Shown: positions 10,851 to 22,419 of the stretch, in pieces
Position numbering within the stretch: the first letter of the stretch is position 1
Layout of the letters: every line of letters starts with the position of its first letter
The notes under the pieces: model-generated
The model's input: only the letters and a program-made list of their open reading frames with translations
Database searches by the model: none
What the model was told of the DNA's origin: nothing
Assembly: GCA_002007465.1 (NCBI GenBank)
Contig: LNAC01000276.1
Coordinates: forward strand, 4,614,490 to 4,678,489
DNA length: 64,000 nt
Source of the DNA: Ailurus styani
Lineage: Eukaryota > Chordata > Mammalia > Carnivora > Ailuridae
Reading direction: 5' to 3'
Position numbers and translations under genes: made by a program

Positions 10851-12036
10851 TCGGGGGTGGGGGGCACCCAGATCCTCTTTGCTAGGCCATGACACCCAGC
10901 CTCCAGCTGCTGTGGGTGTTGGCTGCTCATGACTCATTCTTGTACTCTATTTCTTGAGCAGTGTGACCTTCTCTCACAGATGTTACTTTGTTTGAGGATG
11001 CTTTGAAAGTTGTTATCACCTCAACCTGGGGGGTAGCCCTTGGCCGATGACTGAAGGATTTAGAGATAGAACAGGCCACCCTTCTTGTGTCTCTGGACAG
11101 GAAAGTCATCGTGATGCTTGTCATGCTCCAGAGCTCCCTATGTGATCAGGCGGAGGGAGGCAGGTCCTTTTCTCCTGCAACCACATCCACATGGCTAGCT
11201 CCTCTTCCTGCCCTATTCTGCATCCGTCACTCGTCTACGGGTTTCTTCTGAGAGACCCCCTTCAGCAAACCATATACACAAATGATTTTAGGAAACCCAG
11301 CCTAAAACATTGGATATCAAAAGTAGTCCTGGGAAAGGACTCTGAAAGAGATTTCGGAATAGGGTCCCTCAGTGGTCAGATGTCAGTGAGAACTCCATCC
11401 TTGGTGGAATGGGGATTGTTAAGTAACCCTCCCCAAGCCTAGGGCCGTGTACTAATACTCTCACTAGCGATGAACTGGGATGGGATCCAGGAGGAAGGAG
11501 ATGCACTAGTTTGGGCCGTATCTCTGGTGTTTGAGAGTTAGGAGGAAAAATTACTAAAAAGACTGTGGAATTGGGTGGTTACTGCTGAGTAACACTGAAG
11601 TTTTGAAGAGAGAGAAGAACCAGCTCATATATTAATAACCAATTCAGGGTGTAGTGCAAGAGTCTGGCGCTCCCTTTGCAGCATCTGCAAAGGGCCTCAC
11701 CTGCATGGAGGGCAGGCCGGGCGAGCTGGGCGCCCGACTCACAACATAATGGTAAGCATTGCAGAATTTCCGCAAAGGTTGTTTTTGCTATTGAAGCAAG
11801 TTTCTAACATCAAAGTCGGGGTCCTGATGGGGAATGAGTAGTAATGCAAGTCCCAGGGCAGGTGTAGTTGAAAACTGAGCCTGAGCCTGTGTAAAGGAGA
11901 AACACAGGTGGAAAACTGGGTTTTCCTAAAATACAGACATACACACATGGGAAGAAAGACAGAGATTAGAGGGAGGCATCTACAAGTCAAAAAACACCAA
12001 GGATTGCCACCAGAAGCTGGAAGAAACTAGGAAGCT
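10851..12036. other. Intergenic, no gene seen
   Basis: No exon or RNA gene recognised; repeat families not assignable by eye. Confidence 0.35.
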
Positions 12037-12052
12037 CCTTCCCTACAGTCTT

Positions 12053-12254
12053 TTTTTTTTTTTAAATATTTTATTTATTTATTTGACAGAGAGAGAGAGA
12101 GGGATCACAAGTAGGCAGAGGCAGGCAGAGAGAGAGGAGGAAGCAGGCTCCTTGCTGAGCAGGGAGCCCGATATGGGCCTCGATCCCTGGACCCTGAGAT
12201 CATGACCTGAGCCGAAGGCAGAGGCTTTAACCCACTGAGCCACCCAGGCGCCCC
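12053..12254 (-). repeat. CanSINE, minus orientation, with perfect target-site duplication
   Basis: A full-length reverse CanSINE flanked by the 14-16 bp direct repeat ccttccctacagtctt at 12037-12052 and 12253-12268. The intact duplication shows a recent insertion. The body has the mustelid-type 'gatcacaagtaggcagag' and 'ggctttaacccactgagcc'. Confidence 0.95.
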
Positions 12255-12904
12255 TTCCCTACAGTCTTCACAGGGAGCATGGCTCTGCCAACACTTAGGT
12301 ATTGGACTTCTGGCTTCTACAACTGTGAGACAATAAATATCCATTGAAACAACATAGTGAAGAATGGGAAAGGCATATTAATAGCACAATCGGTAGTAGC
12401 TATAGATGTGTGTATTTCCATAGCCACAAGGTGGGATTCAATGACATAATTATTTCTCCATAATCAGCAGAATTTCATGTTACATGTCTCAGAACTAAAG
12501 GTTTCAGGTAATGAAAGGATCCTTAATACTCGTTCCTCTGATATCACATCACGACCTGTGTGTGGATCTTCGGTGTCACACACACCTTTGTTTTTCTGAA
12601 TGAATTCTGAACCTCTCCCTCTCCCCTCCAAAATGCATGTTTCAATCTTTTTCAAATGTAGTAGGCTTTGAAGTTGACCTGTCAGCATAAGGCTCACTCC
12701 CTATGGGTCGCAAAGCAAATCTGAGAAAGAATGTTGAGGGGGAATATTGAGTCCTTGGGAATAAGCAGCCTCTAGTTTGGGTTAAAAAAACTGAGGTGTG
12801 GGTTTTCCAGATTCCCGGTGGGAGGGCAGCCTCCTTTCTTCCTGCAGTGCCTGGTGGCTCTTATAGATGGCACATTCTCATTTCAAAGTTTTGAATCTGC
12901 CGTC
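12255..12904. other. Intergenic, no gene seen
   Basis: No coding exon or clear repeat recognised. Confidence 0.35.
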
Positions 12905-13440
12905 TTTTGTTTTTTCTTGCCTAATTGCTCAGGCTAGAACTTCCAGTACTATGTTTACGAAACAGGCAAAAGTAGGCATTCTTGTCTTATTTTTGATCTT
13001 TCATTATTGAGTGTGATATTAGCTATGGGTTTTTCATAGATAGCCTGTGTTACATTATGGAAGTTTCCTTGCAGTCCTTGTTTATTGAGTGTTTTTTGTC
13101 ATGAAAGAGTGCTGGATTTTGTCAAAAGCTTTTTCTGCATCACTTGGAATGATAATGTGTTTTTCCCCTTCATTTTATCACTTGGTATATTACCTGGGTT
13201 GATTTTTGTGTGTTGAACCATTCTTGCATTCTGGAAACAAATCCCATTTGGTCATGCTGTATAATCCTTTTAATACGCTGCCAGCTTTGTTTTGCTAGTA
13301 TTCTGTTGGGGATTTTTACATCTATATTCATAAGGGATATTGTTTTGTAGTTCTGTTTTCTTGTGATGCCATGGTTTGGTTTGGGTAGCAAGGTAATGTT
13401 GTTCCCAGAATGAGTTAGGAAGTATTTTCTCCTTTTCAGG

Positions 13441-13445
13441 TTTTC

Positions 13446-13519
<74 letters not shown>

Positions 13520-13755
13520 TTCCTTCCTTCCTTCCTTCCTTCCTTCCTTCTTTCCTTTCTTTCTTTCTTTCTTCCTTCCTTCCTTCTTTCCTTTATTTCT
13601 TTCTTTCTTCCTTTCTTCCTTCCTTCCTTCCTTCCTTCCTTCTTTTCTTTCTTTCTTTCTTTCTTCCTTCCTTCCTTCCTTCCTTCCTTCCTTCCTTCCT
13701 TCTTTCCTTTCTTTCTTTCTTTCTTTCTTTATTTCTTTCTTTCTTTCTTCTTTCT
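13441..13755. repeat. ~315-bp (CTTT)n/(CCTT)n microsatellite
   Basis: Alternating blocks of CTTT and CCTT make an almost pure polypyrimidine strand. It lies inside the minus-strand L1. Confidence 0.97.
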
Positions 13756-14497
13756 TTTTTTAAATTTGAGAGAGATTGGTGTTTACTGCTCATTGAATGT
13801 TTGGTAGCATTCACCATTGAAATCATCTAGTCCTGGGCTTTTCCTTGTGGGGAGATTTCTGATTAGTGGTTTAATCTCCTTACTTGTTACAGGTCTACTC
13901 AGATGGTCTTTTTCATCTTGAGTCAATTTTGGCAGGTTATATATTTCTAAAAATCTATGCATTTAATCCAGGTTATCTAATTTGTTACTGTAGAATTTTC
14001 ATAGTGTTCTATTACAATACTTTTTATTGTTGTAGTATCAGTAGTAATGCCCCCATATTCATTTCTGATTTTGGTAGTTTGAGTCTCTCCTCTGTCTCTG
14101 TCTCTGTCTGTCTCTTTCCTATGAATCTAGCTAAATATTTGTCAATTTTGTTGATTTTTTCAAATAATAAATTTTTGGTTTTATTGATCCTCTCTGTTGT
14201 TTTTCTATTATCTATTTTATTTATGTCTGCTCTAACTTTTATTTTGTCCTTTATCCTGTGGGTATCATTGTAACTTGACATTCCTTTTCTAGTTCCTAAG
14301 GTATGCAGTGAAGTTATTGGTTTGAGATCTTTTTTAAAACATATGCATTTACATCTATAAATTGCCCTCTTAGTACCGCTTTTGCTGCATCCTATTCATT
14401 TTGATACGTTGTGTTTAATTTTCATTTTTAAGATATTTTCTAATTTCTCTTATGATTTCTTCTTTACCACATCAGTTGTTTAAAATTGTGCTGCTTA

Positions 14498-14665
14498 GGG
14501 CGCCTGGGTGGCTCAGTGGGTTAAAGCCGCTGCCTTCGGCTCAGGTCATGATCTCAGGGTCCTGGGATCGAGGCCCACATCGGGCTCCCTGCTCAGTGGG
14601 GAGCCTGCTTNCTTGTGATCTCCCTCTCTGTGTCAAATAAATAAAAAATAAAAATAAAAATAAAT
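14498..14665 (+). repeat. CanSINE, plus orientation, with an N scar
   Basis: The head gggcgcctgggtggctcag starts at 14498. A 16-bp target-site duplication, aaaattgtgctgctta, lies at 14482-14497 and 14666-14681. N at 14611 replaces about 30-40 bases of the TC-rich middle that other copies have at this point. Confidence 0.95.
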
Positions 14666-15383
14666 AAAATTGTGCTGCTTAATTTCTGCATATTTGTGAA
14701 ATTTCCAGTTTTCCTTCTGTTATTCATTTCAGGTTTTACTCCATTGTGATTGGAAAAAATACTCTATATGGAGTCAATCTTTAAAAAGTTGTTAAGACTT
14801 CTTTTGTGGCACAACATATGGTCTATCCTGAATAATGCTGAATGTACTTGAGAAAGATATATATTCTGCTAGTGTTAGGACAAGTGCTCTGTATGTGCGT
14901 GAGGTCTAATTGGTTTATTGTGTTGTTCAAGTCTTCTGTTTCCTTGTTGATCTTCTATCTGATTGTTATAGTCATTATTGAGAGTGGTGCATTAAAGTCT
15001 ACAACTATTATTGTTGAACTGTCTAGGCTTGCTTCTGCTCTTTCAATATTTGCTTCCTATATTTGGGGGCTCTTTTATTAGGTGCATATATGTTTATTAT
15101 CATTATATCTTTTTGCTGTTTTGAACTTTTATTGATATATAACGCCCTTCTTTGTGTCTTGTGATCTTTTAGATTAAGGTCTATTTTGTTTGACAATAAT
15201 ATAGCCTCCCAGCTCTCCTTTGGAATACTTTGGATGGAAACATTTTTTCCATCTTTTTACTTTCAACCTTTGTGTGTCTTTGAATGTAAAGTGAGTTTTT
15301 TGGACAGATGGAACATATTCTTTTGTTTGTCATTTTTGTTTTTGTTTTCCTTTTTTTGGCGATGTGCCAAATTCTTCCTTTTA

Positions 15384-15385
15384 TT

Positions 15386-15420
<35 letters not shown>

Positions 15421-15560
15421 CAGATCTTATTTATTTATTTACTTGAGAGAGAGAGAGTGAGAGAATCTCATTCATCTCTGCAGGGGGAGCAGCAGAGGGA
15501 GAGGGAGAAGCAGACTCTCCACTGAGCAAGGAGCCGGATGTGAGACTCATCCCTGTTGCC
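15384..15560 (-). repeat. Truncated CanSINE, minus orientation, with (TTTA)n tail
   Basis: A (TTTA)n run at about 15384-15420, then 'cttatttatttatttacttgagag', GA-rich body and 'ccactgagcaaggagcc'. The tRNA-like head is missing. Confidence 0.75.
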
Positions 15561-15780
15561 CCTAATCTCTTCCTTTTAATAGGAAACTTTAATCCATTTA
15601 CATTTAAATGTAATTTAATACCTTAAAAAATCCATTACCTTTACTGATAAGGAAGAATTTCCTTCTGTACTTTGGCTATTTGTTACAGGCTTTGTTTCTC
15701 ATTTCCTCCATTACAGGCTTTTTAAAAATTTTTTATTTTTAGTTAATTTTTTTGTAGTGTACCAATTTGATTTCCCTTAC

Positions 15781-15860
15781 TCTTTCTTTCTTTCTTTCTT
15801 TCTATCTTTCTACCTTCCTACCTTCCTTCCTTCCTTCCTTTTCTTCTTTTCCTTCCTTTT
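15781..15860. repeat. (CTTT)n/(CCTT)n microsatellite
   Basis: Short polypyrimidine tetranucleotide tract within the L1-derived region. Confidence 0.85.
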
Positions 15861-16014
15861 CTTAAAAATTTTATTCTCTTAGTGGTTATCTTGGGGATTA
15901 TAATTAACATTTTAAGCTCATAGCAGCCTAGTTTTAATAATACCATCTTATTTTCAATAGTGTAAAACCATTTAGCTCCTCCTTTATATAATTATTGTCA
16001 CAGGTTGCGTTTTT

Positions 16015-16194
16015 TTGAAGATTTTATTATTTATTTGTATGTGTGTGAAAGAGAGAGCACAAGCAGGAGGAGTGGCAGGCAGAAGGATAAGCAGGCTTCC
16101 CACTGAGCAGAGAGCCTGATGTGGGGCTCCATCCCAGGACCCTGGGATCATGACCTGAGCCGAAGGCAGACTTAGCTGAGTCACCCAGGCGCCC
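16015..16194 (-). repeat. CanSINE, minus orientation, with diverged target duplication
   Basis: Reverse CanSINE flanked by cacaggttgcgttttt (15999-16014) and cacagattgcattttt (16195-16210), two mismatches in 16. An older insertion than the copies at 12053 and 14498. Confidence 0.9.
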
Positions 16195-17487
16195 CACAGA
16201 TTGCATTTTTATTCATTGTGTTCCCTTTAACATGTGATTATTGTTTTGTGCATTTGCCTTTGGAATGAAAGGTTGGTTTAACATTAAAAATCATTACATG
16301 AACAAAATAAAGGAAAAAATAACATCATCTCAAAAGATACAGAGGAAGCATTTAATAAATTCAGCATCTTTTAATGATGAAAACTTGCAGCAATCTAGAA
16401 GTAGAGTATTCTTCACCTGCTAAAGAATATCAACAAAATGTCTAAAGCAACAACATAGTTAAGGATGGGCAATTGAAATTGGAATTGCTATACCACTTCT
16501 TATTAATATCACACTGAGGTCCTAGCCAGTACAATAAAACAAAGGAAGCAAAAAGATTGAAAAAGAAGAAATAAAAGTCATTACTTAGAGATTATATTAT
16601 TATGTAGGTGGAAAATCAAAAGAAACTATATATAGATTTAATAAAATAATTTAGCAAGGTCACTGGATATAAAATCAAAATAGAAAAATCTGGTGTTTCT
16701 ATGTATCAACATCTCTAGAAGAAGACATTTGAAAATTATGCCATTTTTAAGAACATCAAAAAACATCAAATATTTTTGACTAAATAAAGTAGTATAAGAA
16801 TTCTATACACAAAACTATAAGACATTATCGAGGAAATTAAGTAAAATCTAAATAGATAGAAGGATATACTATGGTCATGGATTGGAAGACAAAATTCTGA
16901 AAACATTTTTTCTACACTAACATCTATTGGTCTATAAGTTCAGTGCAATCTCAGCAATATCTCAGCAGGATGTGTGTCTGTGATGCTGATTCAAAAAACA
17001 CACGGGCGTGAAAATGACCAAAAATAGCCAGGGCAATTTGCAAGAAGAAAAACAAAATAGAGAGTTACTATTCCAGATATTAAGACCTATCATAAGGCTA
17101 CAGTAATTTAGACAATGTGGTGTTAGTGCAAGGATGGACTACAATCCAGGTGGATTATAAATATAAAAGTGAAAGGTAAAACAATAAAGTTTAAAGAAAG
17201 ATTCATATTCTTACAGGAGAATATTTATTTATGTTAGAGTAAGCAAAGATTTTTTAGAACAGAACACAAAAATATTATAAGTGTAAAGGAAGCCATTAAA
17301 TTTATTATTAAATTAAATATTATTCTTAGAGTATATTAAAAGTAAGATCTTCTGTTTTTCAAAAGATACCCGTTCAGAGAATGAAAAGGTAATCCACCAG
17401 GTGAGAAAGAAGATTTGCAAAAATGTAATTGACCAAAGGGTTCACTTCCAGATTATATAAAGAATTCCTATAAATCGAAAAGACAAA

Positions 17488-17630
17488 TGATGTCTGGGTA
17501 GCTCAGGTCAGGATCCCAGGGTCCAGGGATGGAGCCCCATGCTTCTTTCTCTCTCTCCCTCTGCCCCTCTCCCCTGCTTATTTGCTTGCACACACACACT
17601 CTCTCCCAAATAAATAAAATCTTAAAAAAA
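17488..17630 (+). repeat. CanSINE with shortened head
   Basis: 'tgtctgggtagctcaggtca' joins the head directly to the B-box side, then 'ggatcccagggtccaggg', a TC-rich middle and 'aaataaataaaatcttaaaa'. Internal deletion of about 25 bases relative to full copies. Confidence 0.75.
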
Positions 17631-17760
17631 GACAACCTATTTAAAAAGGGGCAAAAAATGTGACCCAAGACTTCACATAAAACAATATATAAATGGACAA
17701 TAAACATGAAGTGGTACTCAACCTTATTAACCATCAGGAAAATGCAATTTAAAACTACAA

Positions 17761-17876
17761 GGGGATGGGGTGTCTAGCTGGCTCAGTCAGTGGAGTGTGC
17801 AACTCTCGATCTTGTGGTTGTGAGTTTGAGCCTCATTTTGGGTGTTGAGATTACTTAAGAATAAAATCTCTGAAAA
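17761..17876 (+). repeat. Short tRNA-Lys SINE, plus orientation
   Basis: 'gtctagctggctcagtcagt' then 'gtggttgtgagtttgagcc' and a tail 'aagaataaaatctc'. A shorter, older CanSINE subtype without the TC tract. Confidence 0.75.
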
Positions 17877-18065
17877 AACTACAATACTACAAGGGATCCC
17901 ATTACAGAACACCGAAAATAGAAGACCGACTACACTGGGTTGGTTGGTGTGATATGAAGCAATGGGAACTCTCACACTTGGCAGGGGGAGGTGATATAGT
18001 GACAACCCTTTTGGAAAATTTGTTATCATTTAATAAATTTGAGGAAAATCCACTCCTAGGTAGAT

Positions 18066-18486
18066 TTTTTAAAAAAGACTTTATTTGGGCGCCTGGGTGG
18101 CTCAGTGGGTTAAAGCCTCTGCTTTCGGCTCAGGTCATGATCTCAGCATCCTGGGATCGAGGCCCGCATCGGGCTCTCTGCTCAGCAGGGAGCCTGCTTC
18201 CTCCTCTCCCTGTCTCTCTGCCTGCCTCTCTGCCTACTTGTAATCTCTCTCTCTGTGTCAAATAAATAAATAAATAAAATCTTTAAAAAAAAAAAAAGAC
18301 TTTATTTATTTGTGTGTGTGTGTGAGAGAGAGAGAAAGCACACTAGTAGGGCGAGCAGCAGGCAGAGGGAGAAGCAGACTCCCTGCTGAGCAGGGAGCCC
18401 AATGCAGGACTTGATCCCAGGACCCCGAGATCATGACCTGAGCCGAAGGCAGATGCTTAACTAACTGAGCCACCCAGGCATCCCTT
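18066..18486 (-). repeat. CanSINE, minus orientation, split by a younger SINE
   Basis: The tail part (18066-18086) and body (18298-18486) of one reverse CanSINE surround the plus copy at 18087-18291. The body includes a (TG)n/(GA)n stretch and ends 'gagccacccaggcatcc'. Confidence 0.9.
18087..18291 (+). repeat. CanSINE inserted into another CanSINE
   Basis: A complete mustelid-type copy with head at 18087 and A-rich tail. The target duplication aaaaaagactttattt is at 18071-18086 and 18292-18307, and is part of the minus-oriented SINE at 18066-18486. Confidence 0.95.
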
Positions 18487-18724
18487 TTATTTTTGTTTTT
18501 TTTCTTTTTAAATTAAAAATTAATGTATTTGAAATTTCTCTTAGAAAAGTTGCTTAGACTTTTCTTTTAGAAAAGTCACCCAATCCTGAACATAGGATCT
18601 CACACACAAATACAAGTATTCAGCACAAATGTACACGTATGGTCACGAAAAGGCACACAAATGCACCAATTTTACTTATAAACTCATGCAAAAGTTTTAA
18701 TGAAATACTAGTGAGCACTCAGTA

Positions 18725-19435
18725 AAGCTCAAAAAGCATATGGCCATAAAGAAAAGATGCTCAGCAGTCATCAGGGAAATGCAAATCAAAACCACAGCGA
18801 GCTCTCTCTCACCCCACAGTGTTACAATGGCTACAACCCAACACGAAATCCCAAACAAAAGACAGCAGGGACCATTGAAGATGTGGAGAAACGAAAACCT
18901 TGTTCACTCCTGGTGGTGGGACTGCAAGAGGGTGCCTGGTCATGGAAAGCAGTGTGGAAGACCCCCGAACACTGAAAATGGAACTACCTTACCATCCAGC
19001 AATCCTACACCAGGGTAGAAGCCCCAAAGAATTGAAATCAGGGTCTCCAAGAGATGCCTACACTTCTTGGTTCCTTGATGTGTTATTTACAGAAGCAAAG
19101 GCTTGGCGGATGAATGAACAGAGGACACGTGATGTATACGTACCATGGAAAATTGTTCAGCCCTAAGGAAAAGGTCAGTTCTGCCACTTATTACATGAAA
19201 TAAGGCAGACAAAAGGACAAAGATGTTTCCACTTATGTGAGGGACCTGGTAGTCAAATATATAGAAATAGCAAGTGGAATGATGACGCCTGATGACGCCA
19301 GGGACTGGGGGAGGGAGGGAGGGAGGGGGAGCTGGTGTTTCATGGGTGTAGGGTTTCCGTTAGGGAGGATGGGTAAGCCCTACTATAAAGCATAATGCGT
19401 ACAGTTCACAACGCTGTCTTGTATGCTTACGTGTT
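18725..19435 (+). mobile_element. L1 3' end, plus orientation
   Basis: 'gggaaatgcaaatcaaaacc', 'gttcactcctggtggtggga' and 'accatccagcaatcctacac' are L1 ORF2 C-terminal text. An L1M-like 3' UTR follows. It overlaps the ORF2 region of the fragment at 16262-18070, so it is a separate insertion. Confidence 0.8.
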
Positions 19436-19635
19436 TAAAGGTCTTATTTAGTTAGCTATTCGCAGAGCGGGGAGCAGGAGCAGGGCAGAGGGAGAGGCAG
19501 TCTCAGGCACACAGGGCCCGAGCTCAGAGCCCCGCGTGGGGCCCGCCGGCACCGCCCTGAGATCGTGACCTTAGCTGAAACGGTGAGTTTCGGTTTGCTG
19601 GTTTGCTTGACCGACTGAGCCACCCAGGCGTCCCC
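19436..19635 (-). repeat. CanSINE, minus orientation, diverged
   Basis: 'gtcttatttagttagctatt' tail, GA-rich middle and 'gactgagccacccaggcgtcc' at the head end. Confidence 0.8.
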
Positions 19636-19680
19636 AAAATTTTTTTGAGGAGGATAGCTCTTATCATAACTATTTTTACC

Positions 19681-19779
19681 GTGCTTGCTTGGACAGACCA
19701 TATGCTAAAACTGTAATACAGAGAATATTAGCGTGGTCCGGGCTCAAGGATGACATGCAAATTCGTAAAGCGTTCCATT
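19681..19779 (+). pseudogene. RNU6 pseudogene: U6 snRNA retropseudogene
   Basis: Runs from gtgcttgctt to cgttccatt. It contains the diagnostic U6 strings 'gagaatattagcgtggtc', 'caaggatgacatgcaaattc' and 'gtaaagcgttccat'. About 10 bases are missing or changed near the CAGCACATATAC element, and there are several substitutions. It ends in an A-run rather than a T-run terminator, so it is a retroposed pseudogene and not a functional Pol III gene. Confidence 0.9.
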
Positions 19780-20477
19780 AAAAAAAAAAAATTCTTACGA
19801 CCCACAAATAAAGAAGGAAAGAGAAAACTTGTAGAAGGGGTGGTTAAGCTTTCGACCTGGTGGTGATGGTTTCGTGGGTGTTCACTTATCTTTAAACTCA
19901 TCAATATGTAATATTAAATATGTACAGCATTTTGTATGTCAGTCATACCTCAGAGAAAAAAAACAAATGGAGGGTTTTTTAAACCACTAACGTAAAGTGA
20001 ACTCACACTTCTTGGTTAGTTTTTGTTAGCTTCTTGTACTTGAGTTGGTTTTGTTCCTTTTGATGAGTAACATCCATGTTTTTGAAGAATAGAAAAAAGA
20101 CATTTTTATCGTAAAAACGTGTTTGATCAAATAAATGTCTTTACATGAGATTATCTGTGATTTTAAATAAACAGGTCACATTAAAAAAAAGTTTACAAAA
20201 AAAAAAATCTCACACTGGCTGCTGTTCGGAGAACAGCCTGGAGGGGGCGACAGTGGATACAGGCAGAACTATCAGGAGGCTTCTGGCGGTGAACCCCTGA
20301 AGAGGTTTCGACTCTTGACAGGTTGAAACTACACAGGAAGGTGCCTAAGGAAATGGCCAAAAGAATAAGAACAGAATACGTCATTTCTGAGGTAAGTAGA
20401 AGAAAAAGCTTGAATGAGAAAATAATCCGAGATCAGACAAGGAGGACGAGTAAAAGAAATATAGAAAAGGAGGTACA

Positions 20478-20676
20478 GGGGAACCTGGGTGCCTCAGTCC
20501 ATTAAACATCTGCCTTCGGCTCAGGTCATGATCCCAGGGTCCTGGGACCGAACCCCAGGTCAGGCTCCCTGCTCAGAGGGAGTCTCTTTCTCCCACTCCC
20601 TCTGCCCCTCCACCCCCTTGTATGTGCGCGTTCTCTCTCACTCTCTTTCAAAGAAATAAAATCTTAAAAAAAAAAA
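20478..20676 (+). repeat. CanSINE, plus orientation
   Basis: 'gggaacctgggtgcctcagt', 'ctcaggtcatgatcccaggg', TC-rich middle and 'aaataaaatcttaaaaa' tail. Confidence 0.85.
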
Positions 20677-20689
20677 GAAAAAAGGAGGG

Positions 20690-22235
20690 ACAATCAGAAA
20701 TCACAAAATAAATCCAAACCCATAATTTGCATAATTGGAATTAACACAGATGCTCTAAACCTCCATCACCTGATAGCGTGGCCAGGCACTGTGGAACATC
20801 CGGAAGGTGGGCCGTCTGGGCTGAGATCCACCCAGTATCAGTGGGAAATGCAGAATTTGGAGACCTAGAATGAAAAAAAAGTGTAAAGCATCTTATTAAT
20901 AATTATATACAGATTACACCTTGGAATGATTACCATTCTGGATATGTTGCTAAATAAAATATATCATTAAAATTCACCAATTTTTAAACTCTTAATTGTG
21001 GCTGCTGGAAAAGACTTCAATGACAGAGATGGTTCACATTACATTTAGGTTGGACAGCATTGTTCTAAATACTCAAATTGAAAGACTAATGTTGTCAAGC
21101 TGGATAAGGAAACTTAAAATCCAGCAACATGTTGTTTACATTTAAACATACTAGATGTAACAACTTGCTAATTAAAGGACGTAAATAGCCAGAAAAAAAG
21201 TTGGTTTAGCCGTACTAATAACAGACAGCACGGCATTTAGTGTAAAAAGCACTACTAGATATAACCGTGAAAATATAACGGTTTTAGTGTGTGTGCACTT
21301 AAAAATGGTCTCAAAATAAATGAAGCAAAAATTGACAGAACTCCTCAAACATGTAGATAGGATGAATTGGGATGTGTTGTTAGTGTCAAAGTCTCCACAA
21401 AAATCGAAGACCAGAATGAAAAAAAGGACGAAGAATGCAAAATATGTTGTATTAGATAGTTATACCACCGAAGTGGGACATTTTAAAAACACCCCTCGTG
21501 GCCACTGGTCGCTGAAGCAGACAAAAAGTGAGAATATGGATTTGAACAATACAATGAACAAGCTCGATCTCAAGGTCACATATCTGGAACATGCATTGAG
21601 CTACTGCAAAACACACAGTAAAAAACGTTAAGGGAGCTGGTGGGCGTGTAGAATGGTGTAGTCACACCAACCAGTAAGGTGACTCCTCAAGAAAGTAAAA
21701 ATAGAATTACCATTTAATCCAGAAATTCCATGTCTGGGTATCTACCTCAAAGACTTGAAAGCAGGGACTCAGAGAGATATTTGCATATATATATTCCTAG
21801 CAGGGTTATTCACAATGGCCAAAAGGTGGAAGTAACACAAGCGTCCATCAACAATGAATGGATAAATAAAACAAGGTCCACCCACACAATGGAATATTTT
21901 TCAGCCGTAAAAAGGAAGTGAATCTCGGCACCTGCTAGAGTGTGGATGGACTTCGAGGATATTATGCTCAGTGACATACGCCAATCACAGAAAGGGCAAA
22001 TACTGTTGATTCCACTCCAATGAAATATTTAGAGTAGTCACATTCATAGAGAAAGAAAACAGAATGGAGTTGCTGGAGGCGGGGAGTCATTGTTTCGTGG
22101 GGACAGAGTCTCAGTTTGGGAAGACGAAAAATTTCTGCAGGTGGATGGTGGCGATTGTTGCACAGAAGAAGGTACCCAATGCCGGTGAACTATACACCTA
22201 AAAATGGCTTAGATGGTTAAGTTTTATACTGTGTG
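20690..22235 (+). mobile_element. Old L1 with internal deletion, plus orientation
   Basis: 20690-21340 resembles the ORF2 endonuclease part ('caagctggataaggaaactt', 'aaaatgaatgaagcaaaaattgac'-like). About 21640-22235 is the ORF2 C-terminus and 3' UTR ('cacaatggccaaaaggtgg', 'ggtgaactatacacctaaaa'). The central reverse-transcriptase part is missing. Confidence 0.7.
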
Positions 22236-22242
22236 TATTAGC

Positions 22243-22414
22243 ACGAGAGGGTAGTGGGGGAGGGGCAGAGAGAGAGGGAGAGAGAGAGAACCTTAAGCAG
22301 GTGTCATGCTCAGTGTGGAGTTCAACACAGGGCTCCATCTCACGACCCTGAGATCATGACCTGAGCCAAAATCAAGAATCGTATGTTTGACCAACTGGGC
22401 CACCCAGGGCTCCG
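22243..22414 (-). repeat. CanSINE, minus orientation
   Basis: GA-rich body, 'gagatcatgacctgagccaaaa' and 'gggccacccagggctcc' at the head end. Confidence 0.8.
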
Positions 22415-22419
22415 ATACC

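Larger units (their letters stand above)
12905..16205 (-). mobile_element. L1 ORF2 fragment, minus orientation, broken by inserts
   Basis: The minus strand at 13391-13170 translates to L1 reverse transcriptase text (NYKTISLMNIDVKIPNRILA, then HDQMGFVSRMQEWFN). Plus-strand text further along is the antisense of upstream ORF2 endonuclease and linker. It is interrupted by a microsatellite (13441-13755) and three CanSINEs. Many stops and frameshifts make it a dead copy. Confidence 0.8.
16262..18070 (+). mobile_element. L1 ORF2 fragment, plus orientation
   Basis: Starts 'gaatgaaaggttggtttaac', the DNA for the conserved GMQGWFNI region of L1 reverse transcriptase. It runs through 'catggattggaagacaaaat' and 'ccagggcaatttgcaagaag'. 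Interrupted by SINE pieces at 17488-17630 and 17761-17876. No intact frame. Confidence 0.8.

Noticed and set aside
13170..13391. Reverse-transcriptase-like protein as a host or viral gene
   Set aside because: It is L1 ORF2 with stops on both sides, part of a dead LINE.
13593..13826. Lys/Glu/Arg-rich minus-strand open frame
   Set aside because: Translation of the CTTT/CCTT microsatellite.
18087..18160. Possible tRNA-Lys genes at SINE heads
   Set aside because: All such sequences are followed by the SINE body and A-rich tail and are diverged from a functional cloverleaf.
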